Shown: positions 34,633-46,306, counted from the first letter of the stretch. The stretch: DNA of 64,000 nt from Actinoallomurus sp963850195 (GCA_963850195.1 CAWKKD010000005.1:1798001-1862000); one strand, 5' to 3'. Program-made: numbers and translations. The notes: a model not told the origin generated them from the sequence alone.

Positions 34633-36743
34633 ATGCGTGAGCCTTCGCCGAGCACGTCCACCCCTCCCGGCGAGCCGAGCGGTCAAGATAGATCATTTTC
34701 TTTCGAAGACGAGGTTGACCGCCCGTCGTCGTCGGTACGCTCGCCTGCGATGATCGGACGCATTCCCATCCTTGACGTGCAGCCCGTCCTCGATTGTGGT
34801 CGCTGGCCTGCGAAATCCGTACCCGACGAGACGTTCGAGGTCGGTGCCACCGTGTTCCGCGAGGGACACGAGATGCTCGGTGCCGCCGTCGTGCTGCGCG
34901 ACCCCGAGGGGCGCACCGGCCCGCTCGCCCACATGTACGAGGTCGTCCCGGGCACCGACCGGTACGCCGCGGAAGTCTCCGCCACGAGCACCGGTCTGTG
35001 GCACTTCCGCGTCGAGGCGTGGGGCGATCCGCTCGCGCACTGGCGGCACGACGCGGCGATCAAGATCCCGCGCGGGCAGGACACCGAGCTGATGCTCGAG
35101 GAGGGCGCGCGGCTCTTCGAACGCGCGGCCGAGGGCGTACCCGCGAGGGAGCGCTCGCCGCTGACCGGTGTGGTCCGCACCCTCCGCGAGAAGGCGATCC
35201 CGGCGGTCGCGCGGTTCGAGACGGCGGACACCCCGGAGGTCCACGAGCTGCTCCGGGCGTACCCGCTCCGCGAGCACGTGACGGAGACCGACTGGCACCC
35301 GCTGATCGTCCACCGCGAGCGCGCGCTCTACAGCTCCTGGTACGAGCTGTTCCCGCGCTCGGAGGGCGCGACGTACGACCCGATGGGCCGCCGCGCTCCG
35401 CAGTCGGGAACGTTCCGAAGTGCGATGAAGCGGTTGCCCGCCGTGGCCGCGATGGGGTTCGACGTCCTCTACCTGCCGCCGATCCATCCGATCGGCACGC
35501 AGTTCCGCAAGGGCCCGAACAACACGCTGAACGCGGCGCCGCACGACCCGGGCTCCCCGTGGGCGATCGGCTCGGAGGAGGGCGGGCACGACGCGATCCA
35601 CCCGCAGCTCGGCGGGGTCGAGGACTTCGACGCCTTCGTCGAGTACGCCGGGAGCCTCGGCCTCGAGGTGGCGCTGGACCTGGCGCTGCAGTGCTCGCCG
35701 GACCATCCGTGGGTGGCCGAGCACCCCGAGTGGTTCACGACGCGCGCGGACGGCTCGATCGCCTACGCCGAGAATCCGCCGAAGAAGTACCAGGACATCT
35801 ACCCGCTGAACTTCGACAACGACCCCGAGGGCATCTACCTGGAGGTCGAGCGGGTCGTCCGGTACTGGATGGACCACGGCGTACGGATCTTCCGGGTGGA
35901 CAACCCGCACACCAAGCCGGTGGCGTTCTGGGAGCGACTACTCGGGAGCATCGCCGAGACCGACCCGGACGTGCTGTTCCTCGCCGAGGCGTTCACCAAG
36001 CCGGCGATGATGCACGCGCTCGGCAAGATCGGGTTCCACCAGTCCTACACGTACTTCACCTGGCGTAACAGCAAGGCGGAGCTGGAGGAGTACCTCCGGG
36101 AGCTGTCCGGGCCGGCCTCGCCGTACATGCGCCCGAACTTCTTCGTCAACACGCCCGACATCCTCCACGAGTACCTCCAGCACGGCGGTCCGCCGGCGTT
36201 CACGGTGCGTGCGGTGCTCGCGGCGACCCTGTCTCCGACCTGGGGGGTCTACTCCGGGTTTGAGTTGCATGAGAACACCCCGGTTCGTCCGGGAAGCGAG
36301 GAATATCGCGACTCGGAGAAGTACCAGTACCGTCCGCGGGACTGGGAGGCCGCCGAACGGGAGGGCCGCAGTCTGGCTCCTCTGCTCGGCACCCTCAACT
36401 CTGTGCGAAGAGCACACCCGGCGCTTCGCAGGCTGCGTAACCTACGCTTCCATGATGTCGACCAGCCTGAGCTGATCTGTTTCTCGAAACGCCTGGCTCC
36501 CACCGACCCGCAGGGGGACAGCCTCGGGGACGTGGTGCTGGTCGTCGTGAACCTCAATCCACACCAGGTTCGTGAGGCGACCGTCCATCTCGACCTGCCG
36601 GCCCTCGGCCTCGACTGGGCCGACGAGTTCGTCGTCACCGACGAGCTCACCGGCGAGTCGTACGCCTGGCATCAGGCGAACTACGTGCGCCTCGATCCGC
36701 ACACCCAGCCAGCCCACATCTTCACGGTCTCGAGAGGCGAGAG

Positions 36744-36747
<4 letters not shown>
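34633..36747 (+). CDS. glgE: Maltosyltransferase GlgE
   Basis: 704 residues from the ATG at 34633, which has CGGAG five bases upstream; the family-conserved region begins at the internal ATG at 34750 (MIGRIPILDVQPV). GH13_3 enzyme that transfers maltosyl units from alpha-maltose-1-phosphate to linear alpha-1,4-glucan. Visible motifs: LPPIHPIGTQFRKGPNNTL, IFRVDNPHTKPVAFWE with the nucleophile Asp, and VLFLAEAFTKPAMM with the acid/base Glu. An N-terminal beta domain (VFREGHEMLGAAVVLRDPEG) precedes the barrel. The stop codon overlaps the treS start. First of the glgE-treS-mak unit. Confidence 0.95.
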
Positions 36748-38477
<1,730 letters not shown>

Positions 38478-38520
38478 CCATGTGGACGAGGCAGGCGGAA
38501 CAGGCGAGGTGACGTAGTCA

Positions 38521-39909
38521 GTGCGGCTGTCCGAAAGACTCGGTGACCTGATGGCGGGCTGGCTCCCGCGCCAGCGATGGTTCGCGGGCAAGGGCCGTCC
38601 GATCGATGAGATCACGGTCCTGTCCGACACCGAACTGGTGACGGGCGATCCGGCAATGCACCATCTGGTGCTCGCCGTACGTCAGGGATCGACCACCGAC
38701 CGTTACCAGGTCCCCATCGGCCTGCGCCGCGAACTGCCCGGGCGGCTGGAGTACGCCGAGATCGGGCAGTTCGACGGCGTTCACGTCTACGACGTCGTGC
38801 ACGACCCGGATCTCACCCGGGTCCTGCTCGAGAACATGGGCTCCGGTGTGGACGTCGGCCCGCTGAAGTTCCGCTCCCTCGACGCGCTCGACGCGTCGCT
38901 GGACAGCCTGGCGAGCCCCGCCGAGCAGAGCAACACCTCGCTCATCTACGGCGACGTCTACATCTGCAAGCTCTTCCGCCGGCTGACCCCCGGTATCAAC
39001 CCCGACCTGGAGTTGAGCCGGGGGCTGGCACAGGCCGGCAGCAAGCACATCCCGGCCCTGCACGGCTGGATCTCCTGCGACCTCGACGGGACCGTCTCCA
39101 CGCTAGCGATGCTGTCGGAGTTCCTCCGCACCGGCACCGACGGCTGGCACCTGGCCGCGACCAGCGTCCGCGACCTGTACGCCGAGGCCGACCTGCACGC
39201 CGACGAGGTCGGCGGCGACTTCGCCAGCGAGTCCGAGCGCCTGGGCGCCGCGACCGCCGAGGTCCACCGCGACCTGGCCGCGACGTTCGGCACCGGTGAG
39301 ATGGGCGTCGCCGATGTCGGGGCGCTGGCCGCCCAGATGCACGACCGCCTGGTCGAGACCGCCGCCGCGGTGCCGCAGCTCGCGCCGTACGCGAGCCGGC
39401 TCGGCGAAAGCTTCGACGCGCTGGCCGAGCTCGGGCAGCCGCTCGTCGTACAGCGCCTGCACGGCGACTACCACCTCGGTCAGGTCCTGCGGACCGAGAC
39501 CGGCTGGATGCTGCTGGACTTCGAGGGCGAGCCGGTCAAGTCGCTCGAAGAACGCCGTCGCCCGGCGCATCCGCTGCGCGACGTCGCCGGGATGCTCCGC
39601 TCCTACGACTACGCCGCGCGCCACCTGCTGGCGAGCGGCAAGGCCGTGTCGGGCAACCCCGACCAGCTCGAGTACCGCGCGCAGGAGTGGGCCGAGCGCA
39701 ACCGCGCGGCGTTCTGCCGTGGCTACGCGGAGGCGGGTGGTGTCGACCCGTCTGCCAACGAGGTGATCCTGCGCGCCTTCGAGTTCGACAAGGCCGTCTA
39801 CGAGGTCCTGTACGAGGCGCGCAACCGGCCGTCGTGGCTGCACATCCCGCTCGGCTCGATCGCGGCGCTCAGCGCGCTGCCGTCCCCGGGCTCCTCGGCC
39901 ACGGCCTGA
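38521..39909 (+). CDS. mak: Maltokinase (Pep2/Mak)
   Basis: 462 residues, GTG start with GAGGTGA upstream, 43 nt after treS. Phosphorylates maltose with ATP to alpha-maltose-1-phosphate, the donor for GlgE. Eukaryotic-like kinase C-lobe: RLHGDYHLGQVL (catalytic loop) and WMLLDFEGEPVKSLEERRRP (metal-binding DFE segment). The N-terminal cap domain begins RLSERLGDLMAGWLPRQRWF. The three genes glgE-treS-mak form the trehalose-to-glucan route. Confidence 0.94.
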   Translation: MRLSERLGDLMAGWLPRQRWFAGKGRPIDEITVLSDTELVTGDPAMHHLVLAVRQGSTTDRYQVPIGLRRELPGRLEYAEIGQFDGVHVYDVVHDPDLTRVLLENMGSGVDVGPLKFRSLDALDASLDSLASPAEQSNTSLIYGDVYICKLFRRLTPGINPDLELSRGLAQAGSKHIPALHGWISCDLDGTVSTLAMLSEFLRTGTDGWHLAATSVRDLYAEADLHADEVGGDFASESERLGAATAEVHRDLAATFGTGEMGVADVGALAAQMHDRLVETAAAVPQLAPYASRLGESFDALAELGQPLVVQRLHGDYHLGQVLRTETGWMLLDFEGEPVKSLEERRRPAHPLRDVAGMLRSYDYAARHLLASGKAVSGNPDQLEYRAQEWAERNRAAFCRGYAEAGGVDPSANEVILRAFEFDKAVYEVLYEARNRPSWLHIPLGSIAALSALPSPGSSATA

Positions 39910-39926
39910 CGACCTGAACCGGGCCA

Positions 39927-39961
39927 CCGCGGGGAGCCACCCTCCAGGGCGCCCCCCGCGG
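39927..39961. terminator. GC-rich hairpin after mak
   Basis: Arms CCGCGGGG (39927-39934) and CCCCGCGG (39954-39961), extended inward by a further GC/GC pair past a bulge. It lies between convergent mak (plus) and the small gene at 39970-40188 (minus) and can serve both. Confidence 0.6.
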
Positions 39962-39969
39962 CCCCGATG

Positions 39970-40188
39970 TCACCCCGCGCCCTCGCCGGGGTGCGTCTGC
40001 TCCCCCAAGAGCCCCCGGAGACCCTCCGCGCCGTCGGCGGCCACCGTCATCGCGAGGCCGGCCAGCAGCTGCTCGTCGCTGAGGTGTCCCGACCGAGTGG
40101 CGTACCAGCGGCCTGCGTCGCTTCGCCAGACCCTCCAGTCGGGGAAGTCTGCCTCGATCGCGGCCTTGATAATGGCGAAGTCCGCCAT
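39970..40188 (-). CDS. Small hypothetical protein paired with a GntR regulator
   Basis: 72 residues from the ATG at 40188, chosen over the longer frame from 40230 because GAGGGGAC sits just upstream. The sequence has AIIKAAIEADFPDWRVWRSD followed by GRWYATRSGHLSDEQ. The WRSD-GRW-ATR pattern is common in small proteins next to GntR-type genes in actinomycetes, often in integrative elements. Function unknown. Divergent from the GntR gene, with a shared 123-bp control region. Confidence 0.75.
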   Translation of the reverse strand: MADFAIIKAAIEADFPDWRVWRSDAGRWYATRSGHLSDEQLLAGLAMTVAADGAEGLRGLLGEQTHPGEGAG

Positions 40189-40218
40189 CTTGTCCCCTCG
40201 CAACGAAAGGCGCCTACC

Positions 40219-40230
40219 TTGTGTATACAA
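40219..40230. promoter_or_regulatory. Candidate GntR operator
   Basis: TTGTGTATACAA is a 12-bp near-palindrome with a single central mismatch. HutC-type GntR proteins typically bind GT-N(n)-AC palindromes of this kind. It sits in the divergent region between the small gene and the GntR gene, 31 bp from the former's start. A TGTCAA (TTGACA on the minus strand) at 40253-40258 could be a -35 box for the small gene, but a matching -10 is not clear. Confidence 0.5.
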
Positions 40231-40311
40231 AAGTCATACTCAATGTCAGAGCTGTCAAGCTCTACGTAAGAGGAGAGTCCCCCGACGGACATGAGCTGAA
40301 GAGGTGAAGCC

Positions 40312-41070
40312 GTGGCGCCTTCCCCCTCATACGCCCGGATAGCCGACGAACTACGCATGCTGATTCGCGACGGGACGTATCCGCCCGGGGGGCGGCTGCC
40401 CACCATCAGTGAGCTGGGCCGGCATCACCATGTCTCCGACATCGTGGTGCGGGGCGCCTTCTCGATCCTGCGGACCGAGGGGCTCATCGAGACGAGACGT
40501 GGCGGCGGCACGATCGTCCGCGAGCGTCCGCCGGTACGACGGATGGCGATGGACCGGTACCGCGTCGAGACCGAGCCGGGGCCGGCGCCCGCGACCTCGT
40601 TCACCCGTGACCAGAACATCTCCTGGGACGACTACCACCTGGAGCGCTCCTACGTGCGCGGGCCGGCCGGCGAGGAGCTCGCCGACCTGTTCGGGCTGCC
40701 GGAGGGCACCTGGCTCCTGCGCCGCAGGTTCGTCTTCTGGGCGCGCGGCGAGCCACAGCAGATGTCGATCAACTATCTGCCGTGGTCGCTGGTCGAGGGC
40801 ACCCCGGTGGCCGACCCCGCGCGCGAGCCGTGGCCGGGCGGCACGCCGGCGCAGCTCGCCTCGCTCGGGCGCCCGGTGACCCGGGTCGAGGAGGCGGTGC
40901 GCTCGCGCATGCCGACGCCGGAGGAGGCGGAGACGCTGCGGATGGCCACGGGCGTACCGGTCATGGGCATCACGCGCCGCATGCTGTCCGGCGCGGACGT
41001 CCTGGAGGTCTGCCGTGAGATCGTCATCCCGGCCGACCGCGTGGTCCTGGACTATGCGATCGACCTGTAG
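40312..41070 (+). CDS. GntR-family (HutC/UTRA) transcriptional regulator
   Basis: 252 residues, GTG start with GAAGAGGTGAAG upstream. The N-terminal winged helix (YARIADELRMLIRDGTYPPGGRLPTISELGRHH then GAFSILRTEGLIETRRGGGTIV) is followed by a UTRA effector domain (residues about 95-250, SWDDYHLERSYVRGPAGEEL to VVLDYAIDL). Probably controls itself and the divergent small gene via the palindrome at 40219-40230. Its position between mak and glgB is likely an insertion into the glucan cluster; control of glgB is possible but unproven. Confidence 0.88.
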   Translation: MAPSPSYARIADELRMLIRDGTYPPGGRLPTISELGRHHHVSDIVVRGAFSILRTEGLIETRRGGGTIVRERPPVRRMAMDRYRVETEPGPAPATSFTRDQNISWDDYHLERSYVRGPAGEELADLFGLPEGTWLLRRRFVFWARGEPQQMSINYLPWSLVEGTPVADPAREPWPGGTPAQLASLGRPVTRVEEAVRSRMPTPEEAETLRMATGVPVMGITRRMLSGADVLEVCREIVIPADRVVLDYAIDL

Positions 41071-41151
41071 AGGGCGCCCCGCCGAGGATTAGTCTGCGGT
41101 GACCGGGCAGGCTTATCCGGGTACCGGCTACGAGGAAGATCGAGGAGCGTC

Positions 41152-43353
41152 ATGGCGCGGGTCACCCACGACGAGATCGACCGGCTGATCGGGGGCGACC
41201 ATCACGACCCCCACGGGATACTCGGCGCGCACCCCGAGCGCGACGGCGTCACCATCCGCGCCCTGCGCCCGCTCGCCTCACGGATCGAGGTCCTCCTCCC
41301 CGACGGCGAACGCCAGCCGATGCGCCACGTCCACCAGGGCGTGTTCGCGGCGACGCTGGCGCCCACGGCCAGCCTGGCCGGCACCGAGCCCCTCGCCGTA
41401 CCCGACTACCGGCTCGCGGTGACGTACGAGGACGGGCCGGAGGTCGTGCAGGACGATCCCTACCGGCACGCGCCCACGCTGGGCCAGCTCGACCTGCACC
41501 TGTTCGGCGAGGGCCGGCACGAGGAGCTGTGGAAGGCGCTCGGCTCGCACACCCGTACCTTCACCTCCGCGTTCGGGCCGGTCTCGGGCACCTCGTTCGC
41601 GGTGTGGGCGCCGAACGCGCAGGGCGTACGCGTCGTGGGCGACTTCAACCACTGGGACGGCCGCGCGCACCCGATGCGCTCGCTGGGCTCGTCCGGGCTG
41701 TGGGAGCTGTTCGTGCCGGACGTCGGCGACGGCACCAACTACAAGTACGAGATCCTCGGCGCGGACCGGGTGTGGCGGCGTAAGGCCGACCCGATGGCCC
41801 GCTACGCCGAGAAGCCCCCCGCGACCGCGTCGAAGGTCTTCACCTCCTCCTATGAGTGGGAGGACGACGAGTGGCTGTCGCGGCGCAAGTCCTATGACCC
41901 GCTGCGCTCGCCGATGAGCGTGTACGAGGTGCACCTCGGCTCGTGGCGCTCCCACCTGGGCTACCGCGAGCTGGCCGAGGAGCTCGTGGAATACGTCGCG
42001 GACATGGGCTTCACGCACGTGGAGCTGCTCCCGGTCTCCGAGCACCCGTTCGGCGGCTCGTGGGGCTACCAGGTGACCTCTTACTACGCGCCCACGGCGC
42101 GGTTCGGCGACCCGGACGAGTTCCGTCACCTCGTGGACCGGCTGCACCAGGCGGGCATCGGGGTGATCGTCGACTGGGTGCCGGGCCACTTCCCCAAGGA
42201 CGAGTGGGCCCTCGCCCGGTTCGACGGCACGGCGCTGTACGAGCACGGCGACCCGCAGCGGGGCGAGCAGAAGGACTGGGGCACGTTCATCTTCGACTTC
42301 GGCCGGTCCGAGGTGCGCAACTTCCTCGTCGCCAACGCCTGCTACTGGCTGGAGGAGTTCCACGTCGACGGGCTGCGCGTCGACGCGGTGGCCTCGATGA
42401 TCTATCTCGACTACTCGCGCGAGGAGGGCGAGTGGACGCCGAACATCTACGGCGGACGGGAGAACCTCGAGGCGATCGACTTCCTCAAGGAGATGAACGC
42501 CACCTGCTACAAGCGCTCCCCCGGCATCGTGACGATCGCCGAGGAGTCGACGGCCTGGCCCGGCGTGTCACGCCCGACGCACCTGGGCGGCCTGGGGTTC
42601 GGCTTCAAGTGGAACATGGGCTGGATGCACGACACGCTCAACTACCTGAGCCACGAGCCGGTCTTCCGCGGCTACCACCATCACGAGATCACGTTCTCGA
42701 TGGTCTACGCCTACTCGGAGAACTACATGCTGCCGCTCTCCCACGACGAGGTCGTGCACGGGAAGGGCTCGCTGCTGGGCAAGATGCCCGGTGACGAGTG
42801 GCAGAAGTTCGCCGGCCTGCGCGGGCTGCTCGCGTACATGTGGGCGCATCCGGGCAAGCAGCTGCTGTTCATGGGCCAGGAGTTCGGCCAGGGCGCGGAG
42901 TGGGCGGAGCAGCGCTCGCTCGACTGGTGGCTGCTGGACGAGGCCGAGGACAACTACCACGTCGGCCTCAAGCACCTCGTACGCGACCTCAACCGGACCT
43001 ACGCCGCGCTGCCGGCGCTGTGGTCGCGCGACGCCGACCCCGAGGGCTTCCGCTGGATCGACGCCGACGACGTCGCAGGCAACGCGATCTCGTTCCTGCG
43101 GTGCGGGACCGACGGCTCGACGTTGGCCTGCGTGGTCAACTTCGCCGGGGTCCCGCATGAGGACTACCGGATCGGCCTGCCGCACGCCGGCCGCTGGCGC
43201 GAGGTCGTCAACACCGACGCGTACGACTACGGCGGCAGCGGGGTCGGCAACCTGGGCGAGGTGCACGCCACCGATCAGCCCTGGCATGGCCAGCCTGCCT
43301 CGGCGGTGCTGCGGGTGCCGCCGCTCGGTGCGGTCTGGCTCAGCGCCGATTGA
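41152..43353 (+). CDS. glgB: 1,4-alpha-glucan branching enzyme
   Basis: 733 residues. GH13_9 enzyme creating alpha-1,6 branches in the GlgE-made glucan. N-terminal GlgB extension and CBM48 (SFAVWAPNAQGVRVVGDFNHWDG near 145-165), then the catalytic barrel: EEFHVDGLRVDAVASMIYLD with nucleophile Asp, VTIAEESTAWPGV with acid/base Glu, and LPLSHDEVVHGKGSL. The small C-terminal beta domain is present. Separated from mak by the GntR/small-gene pair but same strand as glgE-treS-mak. A GAGGAGCGTC ribosome-binding region precedes the ATG. Confidence 0.96.
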   Translation: MARVTHDEIDRLIGGDHHDPHGILGAHPERDGVTIRALRPLASRIEVLLPDGERQPMRHVHQGVFAATLAPTASLAGTEPLAVPDYRLAVTYEDGPEVVQDDPYRHAPTLGQLDLHLFGEGRHEELWKALGSHTRTFTSAFGPVSGTSFAVWAPNAQGVRVVGDFNHWDGRAHPMRSLGSSGLWELFVPDVGDGTNYKYEILGADRVWRRKADPMARYAEKPPATASKVFTSSYEWEDDEWLSRRKSYDPLRSPMSVYEVHLGSWRSHLGYRELAEELVEYVADMGFTHVELLPVSEHPFGGSWGYQVTSYYAPTARFGDPDEFRHLVDRLHQAGIGVIVDWVPGHFPKDEWALARFDGTALYEHGDPQRGEQKDWGTFIFDFGRSEVRNFLVANACYWLEEFHVDGLRVDAVASMIYLDYSREEGEWTPNIYGGRENLEAIDFLKEMNATCYKRSPGIVTIAEESTAWPGVSRPTHLGGLGFGFKWNMGWMHDTLNYLSHEPVFRGYHHHEITFSMVYAYSENYMLPLSHDEVVHGKGSLLGKMPGDEWQKFAGLRGLLAYMWAHPGKQLLFMGQEFGQGAEWAEQRSLDWWLLDEAEDNYHVGLKHLVRDLNRTYAALPALWSRDADPEGFRWIDADDVAGNAISFLRCGTDGSTLACVVNFAGVPHEDYRIGLPHAGRWREVVNTDAYDYGGSGVGNLGEVHATDQPWHGQPASAVLRVPPLGAVWLSAD

Positions 43354-43449
43354 GTTTCCGGCCTGATTCGGGCCACATGTGGCTAGAGATCTTGTGCCGG
43401 CGCCGGGACGTGGTGTGGGGTTTTGCGCGCAGACCCCAGGAGGTACCGC

Positions 43450-45378
43450 GTGTCGATCTCATCACGGCGAGGAATTCTCGCTGCCTCGATCGCCGTCGTG
43501 ACCGCGCTCGCGGTTGCCGGGGCGCCCGCCGCGGAGGCGGCGAATAAGCCGAGGATCAAGATCTCTCATCACCGGACGCAGGCCGTCTTCTCGTACCAGG
43601 ACGCCATCCGGCAGTACGTACGCGTCCAGTCGCCCGCCGACGCCGATCATGATGGCAAGCCCGACCTGATCCGGGTCGACATCATCCGGCCCAAGGAGAG
43701 CGACTCCGGGCTCAAGGTCCCCGTGATCATGGATGAGAGCCCGTACTACGACAATCTCGGCCGCGGTAACGAGTCGGAGAAGAAGACCTACGACTCGAGC
43801 GGCAACCCGCTGAAGTTCCCGCTCTACTACGACAACTACTTCGTGCCGCGCGGCTACGCCGTGCTGAACGTCGATATGGACGGCACGACCAAGTCCGACG
43901 GCTGCCCGACCTCGGGCGGCTCGTCCGACGTGCTCGGCGGCAAGGCCGTCATCGACTGGCTGAACGGCCGCGCGAAGGCCTTCGACGCGCAGGGCAAAGA
44001 GGTCACGGCCCCCTGGAGCAACGGGCACGCCGGCATGATCGGCAAGTCCTACGACGGCACGCTCGCCAACTCCGTCGCCGCGACCGGCGTCCAGGGCCTC
44101 GACACGATCGTGCCGATCTCGGCGATCAGCTCCTGGTACGACTACAGCCGGATGAACGGCGTCACCTGGTTCCACGGTGAGGAGGACGGCCTCGCGGAGA
44201 CCGTCGACACCGACGGCGGCTCCAAATGCGCGTCGGTACGCCAGCAGCTCGCCACCGGCGAGGACGACGGCACCGGCGACTACAACACCTTCTGGAACGA
44301 GCGCGACTACCGCGCCGGGTCGGTCTCCGACGTCAGCAAGGTGCACGCGAGCGTGTTCGCCGTCCACGGCCTGAACGACCTGAACGTCAAGCCGAACCAC
44401 TTCTCCACCTGGTGGGACGGGCTCGCCCAGCGCGACATCCCGCGCAAGGTGTGGCTGTCGCAGTACGGCCACGTCGACCCGTTCGACTTCCGGCGTGACG
44501 CGTTCGTCGACACCCTGCACCAGTGGTTCGACTACTGGCTGATGGGCGTGGACAACGGCATCATGAACCAGCCGCGCGCCGACCTCGAGGTCGGCCCGGA
44601 CCAGTGGGTCACGCAGGCCGACTGGCCGGCGCCCGGTGCGACGTCCATGGACATGCACCCGCAGGCCGACGGCTCGCTCGCGGCCGGCATCTCGTCCGGC
44701 ACGGGCACCTACACCGACAGCGGCCACTCCGAGTCCGACCTGGTCAGCGACCCGACGGCGGCCAAGTCCTACCGCCTGGCCTACGTCACGCCCGCGCTGA
44801 GGCAGAACCTCCGGATCTCCGGTACGCCGCAGCTGAGCCTCAAGCTCAAGCTGAACAAGTCCACCTCCACGCTCGGCGCGCTGCTCGTCGACTACGGCAC
44901 CGACACCCGGGTCAACTACCTGGGCTCCGGGTCCGGCGTGAAGACGCTGACGACGGAGGACTGCAACGGCGACGCCACCGCCTCGGACGACGGCTGCTAC
45001 AGGAAGGTGGCCACCGACACGGCGACCTCCGACGTCAACGTGGTGGCGCGCGGCTTCCTGGACGCCCAGAACCGCCTGTCGCTCAGCCAGCCGTCGCCGC
45101 TGACCCCGGGCACGAACTACACGGTGACGTGGGGCACGCTGCCGCAGGACTACACGTTCAAGACCGGGCATCGGCTGGCCCTCGTGCTGACCGGTACCGA
45201 CTCCGACGTGATGGACGACTCCGCCACCGGTGCCTCGGTGACGGTCGACCTGGCCGGCAGCAAGGTCACGCTTCCGGTGGTGGGCACCAGTGCGCACGCG
45301 TCGCCGTTCGCGACCGAGAAGCAGTGGCGCGGCCCGACCCACGTGATGCTGCCCAGGCAGCCCCGGGTGTTCGACTGA
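43450..45378 (+). CDS. Secreted S15-family Xaa-Pro dipeptidyl-peptidase-like hydrolase
   Basis: 642 residues from the GTG at 43450, which has AGGAGG at the right spacing. Signal peptide: SSRRGILAASIAVVTALAVA followed by AEA, with likely cleavage near residue 31. Peptidase S15 alpha/beta hydrolase: nucleophile Ser in GMIGKSYDGTLAN, Asp in VHGLNDLNVKP, His in YGHVDPFDF, then a PepX C-terminal jelly-roll domain from about residue 400. Such enzymes release Xaa-Pro dipeptides or hydrolyse related amides outside the cell. Confidence 0.92.
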   Translation: MSISSRRGILAASIAVVTALAVAGAPAAEAANKPRIKISHHRTQAVFSYQDAIRQYVRVQSPADADHDGKPDLIRVDIIRPKESDSGLKVPVIMDESPYYDNLGRGNESEKKTYDSSGNPLKFPLYYDNYFVPRGYAVLNVDMDGTTKSDGCPTSGGSSDVLGGKAVIDWLNGRAKAFDAQGKEVTAPWSNGHAGMIGKSYDGTLANSVAATGVQGLDTIVPISAISSWYDYSRMNGVTWFHGEEDGLAETVDTDGGSKCASVRQQLATGEDDGTGDYNTFWNERDYRAGSVSDVSKVHASVFAVHGLNDLNVKPNHFSTWWDGLAQRDIPRKVWLSQYGHVDPFDFRRDAFVDTLHQWFDYWLMGVDNGIMNQPRADLEVGPDQWVTQADWPAPGATSMDMHPQADGSLAAGISSGTGTYTDSGHSESDLVSDPTAAKSYRLAYVTPALRQNLRISGTPQLSLKLKLNKSTSTLGALLVDYGTDTRVNYLGSGSGVKTLTTEDCNGDATASDDGCYRKVATDTATSDVNVVARGFLDAQNRLSLSQPSPLTPGTNYTVTWGTLPQDYTFKTGHRLALVLTGTDSDVMDDSATGASVTVDLAGSKVTLPVVGTSAHASPFATEKQWRGPTHVMLPRQPRVFD

Positions 45379-45394
45379 CCGAGACCGGCTGACA

Positions 45395-45437
45395 CACGCC
45401 GGGTCTGCCTCCGCCTACGCGGGGCAGGCCCGGCGTG
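45395..45437. terminator. Hairpin between convergent S15 and Nudix genes
   Basis: Arms 45395-45409 and 45423-45437 pair over 15 positions (CACGCCGGGTCTGCC with GGCAGGCCCGGCGTG, one G-T wobble), loop 13 nt. The right arm lies inside the last codons of the minus-strand Nudix gene. Probably a bidirectional terminator. Confidence 0.6.
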
Positions 45438-46275
45438 CGGCTTCCAGGACCCATTGCGGGCCGACGACCGACGCGCCGACTGCCTCGCAGCGGCGCCGCA
45501 GCTCGCGGTCGGCGGTCACGACGAGGCGGCGTTCGTCCGGCGCACGCGGCGCGGCCACCTCGGCGATCGTGTCGTCGCCGCTCGCCGGTGCCGCCACGAC
45601 CTCGACGCGATCCGTACCCGTGATGCCGCGCGCCGCGCCCTCCACCACCATGACGATCTCCGGGTAGCACACGTCGGCGACGGCGCCCGGCACGTCGGTG
45701 ATCCCGTTGATGGCGGACAGCTCGTCGCGCAACCGCTCGGCCGCGCCCTTGCGGTCCCGCCACCAGCCGTCGGGGCGCGTCCCCATGACGTTGGCCGCGT
45801 CGACGACGATCACCATCCGGTGCAGCGACTCGCAGAGCCGGGGCCAGGCCTCGGCGAAGGCCGGGAAGAGCTTCTTTCGCGGTACGTCGCGCGCGGGCAC
45901 CCAGGCGACGGCCGCCGACTCGAACGACCGCGGGCGTACGTCGAGGAACTCCGGCAGCGAGCCGATGACCGTGTCGTAGGACCAGCCGCCGTGCGGCTCG
46001 GCGGAGAGCCAGTGCACCCGCGGCAGGGCGGGGTCCAGCGTGCTCTCCTCGGAGGCCTCACGCAGCGCCGCCGCGACCTCGTCCTCGTGGCTGTGGCGGG
46101 CCCCGCCGAGCAGACCCCAGGTGCCGCCGCCGATCGACAGGCGCGAGCGTTTCTGCAACAGCACGTGGGATTCGTCGTCGGGGCCGAGGTGGTAGAGCAG
46201 CAGCCCGGAGGCTCCGTGCCGCCCCCAGTGCCGGTGCCCCGCGTCGCATTCGGCCCAGCCGTCGCCGTCGCCCAT
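45415..46275 (-). CDS. Nudix hydrolase fused to a NYN/PIN-like nuclease domain
   Basis: 286 residues. The N-terminal Nudix domain has WGLLGGARHSHEDEVAAALR followed by EASEEST (Nudix box, residues about 53-80), for hydrolysis of a nucleoside-diphosphate-linked substrate. From residue about 153 a second domain begins MVIVVDAANVMGTRPDGWWRDRK and ends with VVTADRELRRRCEAVGASV. The acidic residues in VVDAANV and VTADREL are placed as in NYN/PIN-fold RNases. One continuous frame, so a true fusion. Substrates unknown. No signal peptide. Confidence 0.82.
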   Translation of the reverse strand: MGDGDGWAECDAGHRHWGRHGASGLLLYHLGPDDESHVLLQKRSRLSIGGGTWGLLGGARHSHEDEVAAALREASEESTLDPALPRVHWLSAEPHGGWSYDTVIGSLPEFLDVRPRSFESAAVAWVPARDVPRKKLFPAFAEAWPRLCESLHRMVIVVDAANVMGTRPDGWWRDRKGAAERLRDELSAINGITDVPGAVADVCYPEIVMVVEGAARGITGTDRVEVVAAPASGDDTIAEVAAPRAPDERRLVVTADRELRRRCEAVGASVVGPQWVLEAARRACPA

Positions 46276-46306
46276 ACGAGCGAGCCTATTGCCCGGACGG
46301 ATGGAA

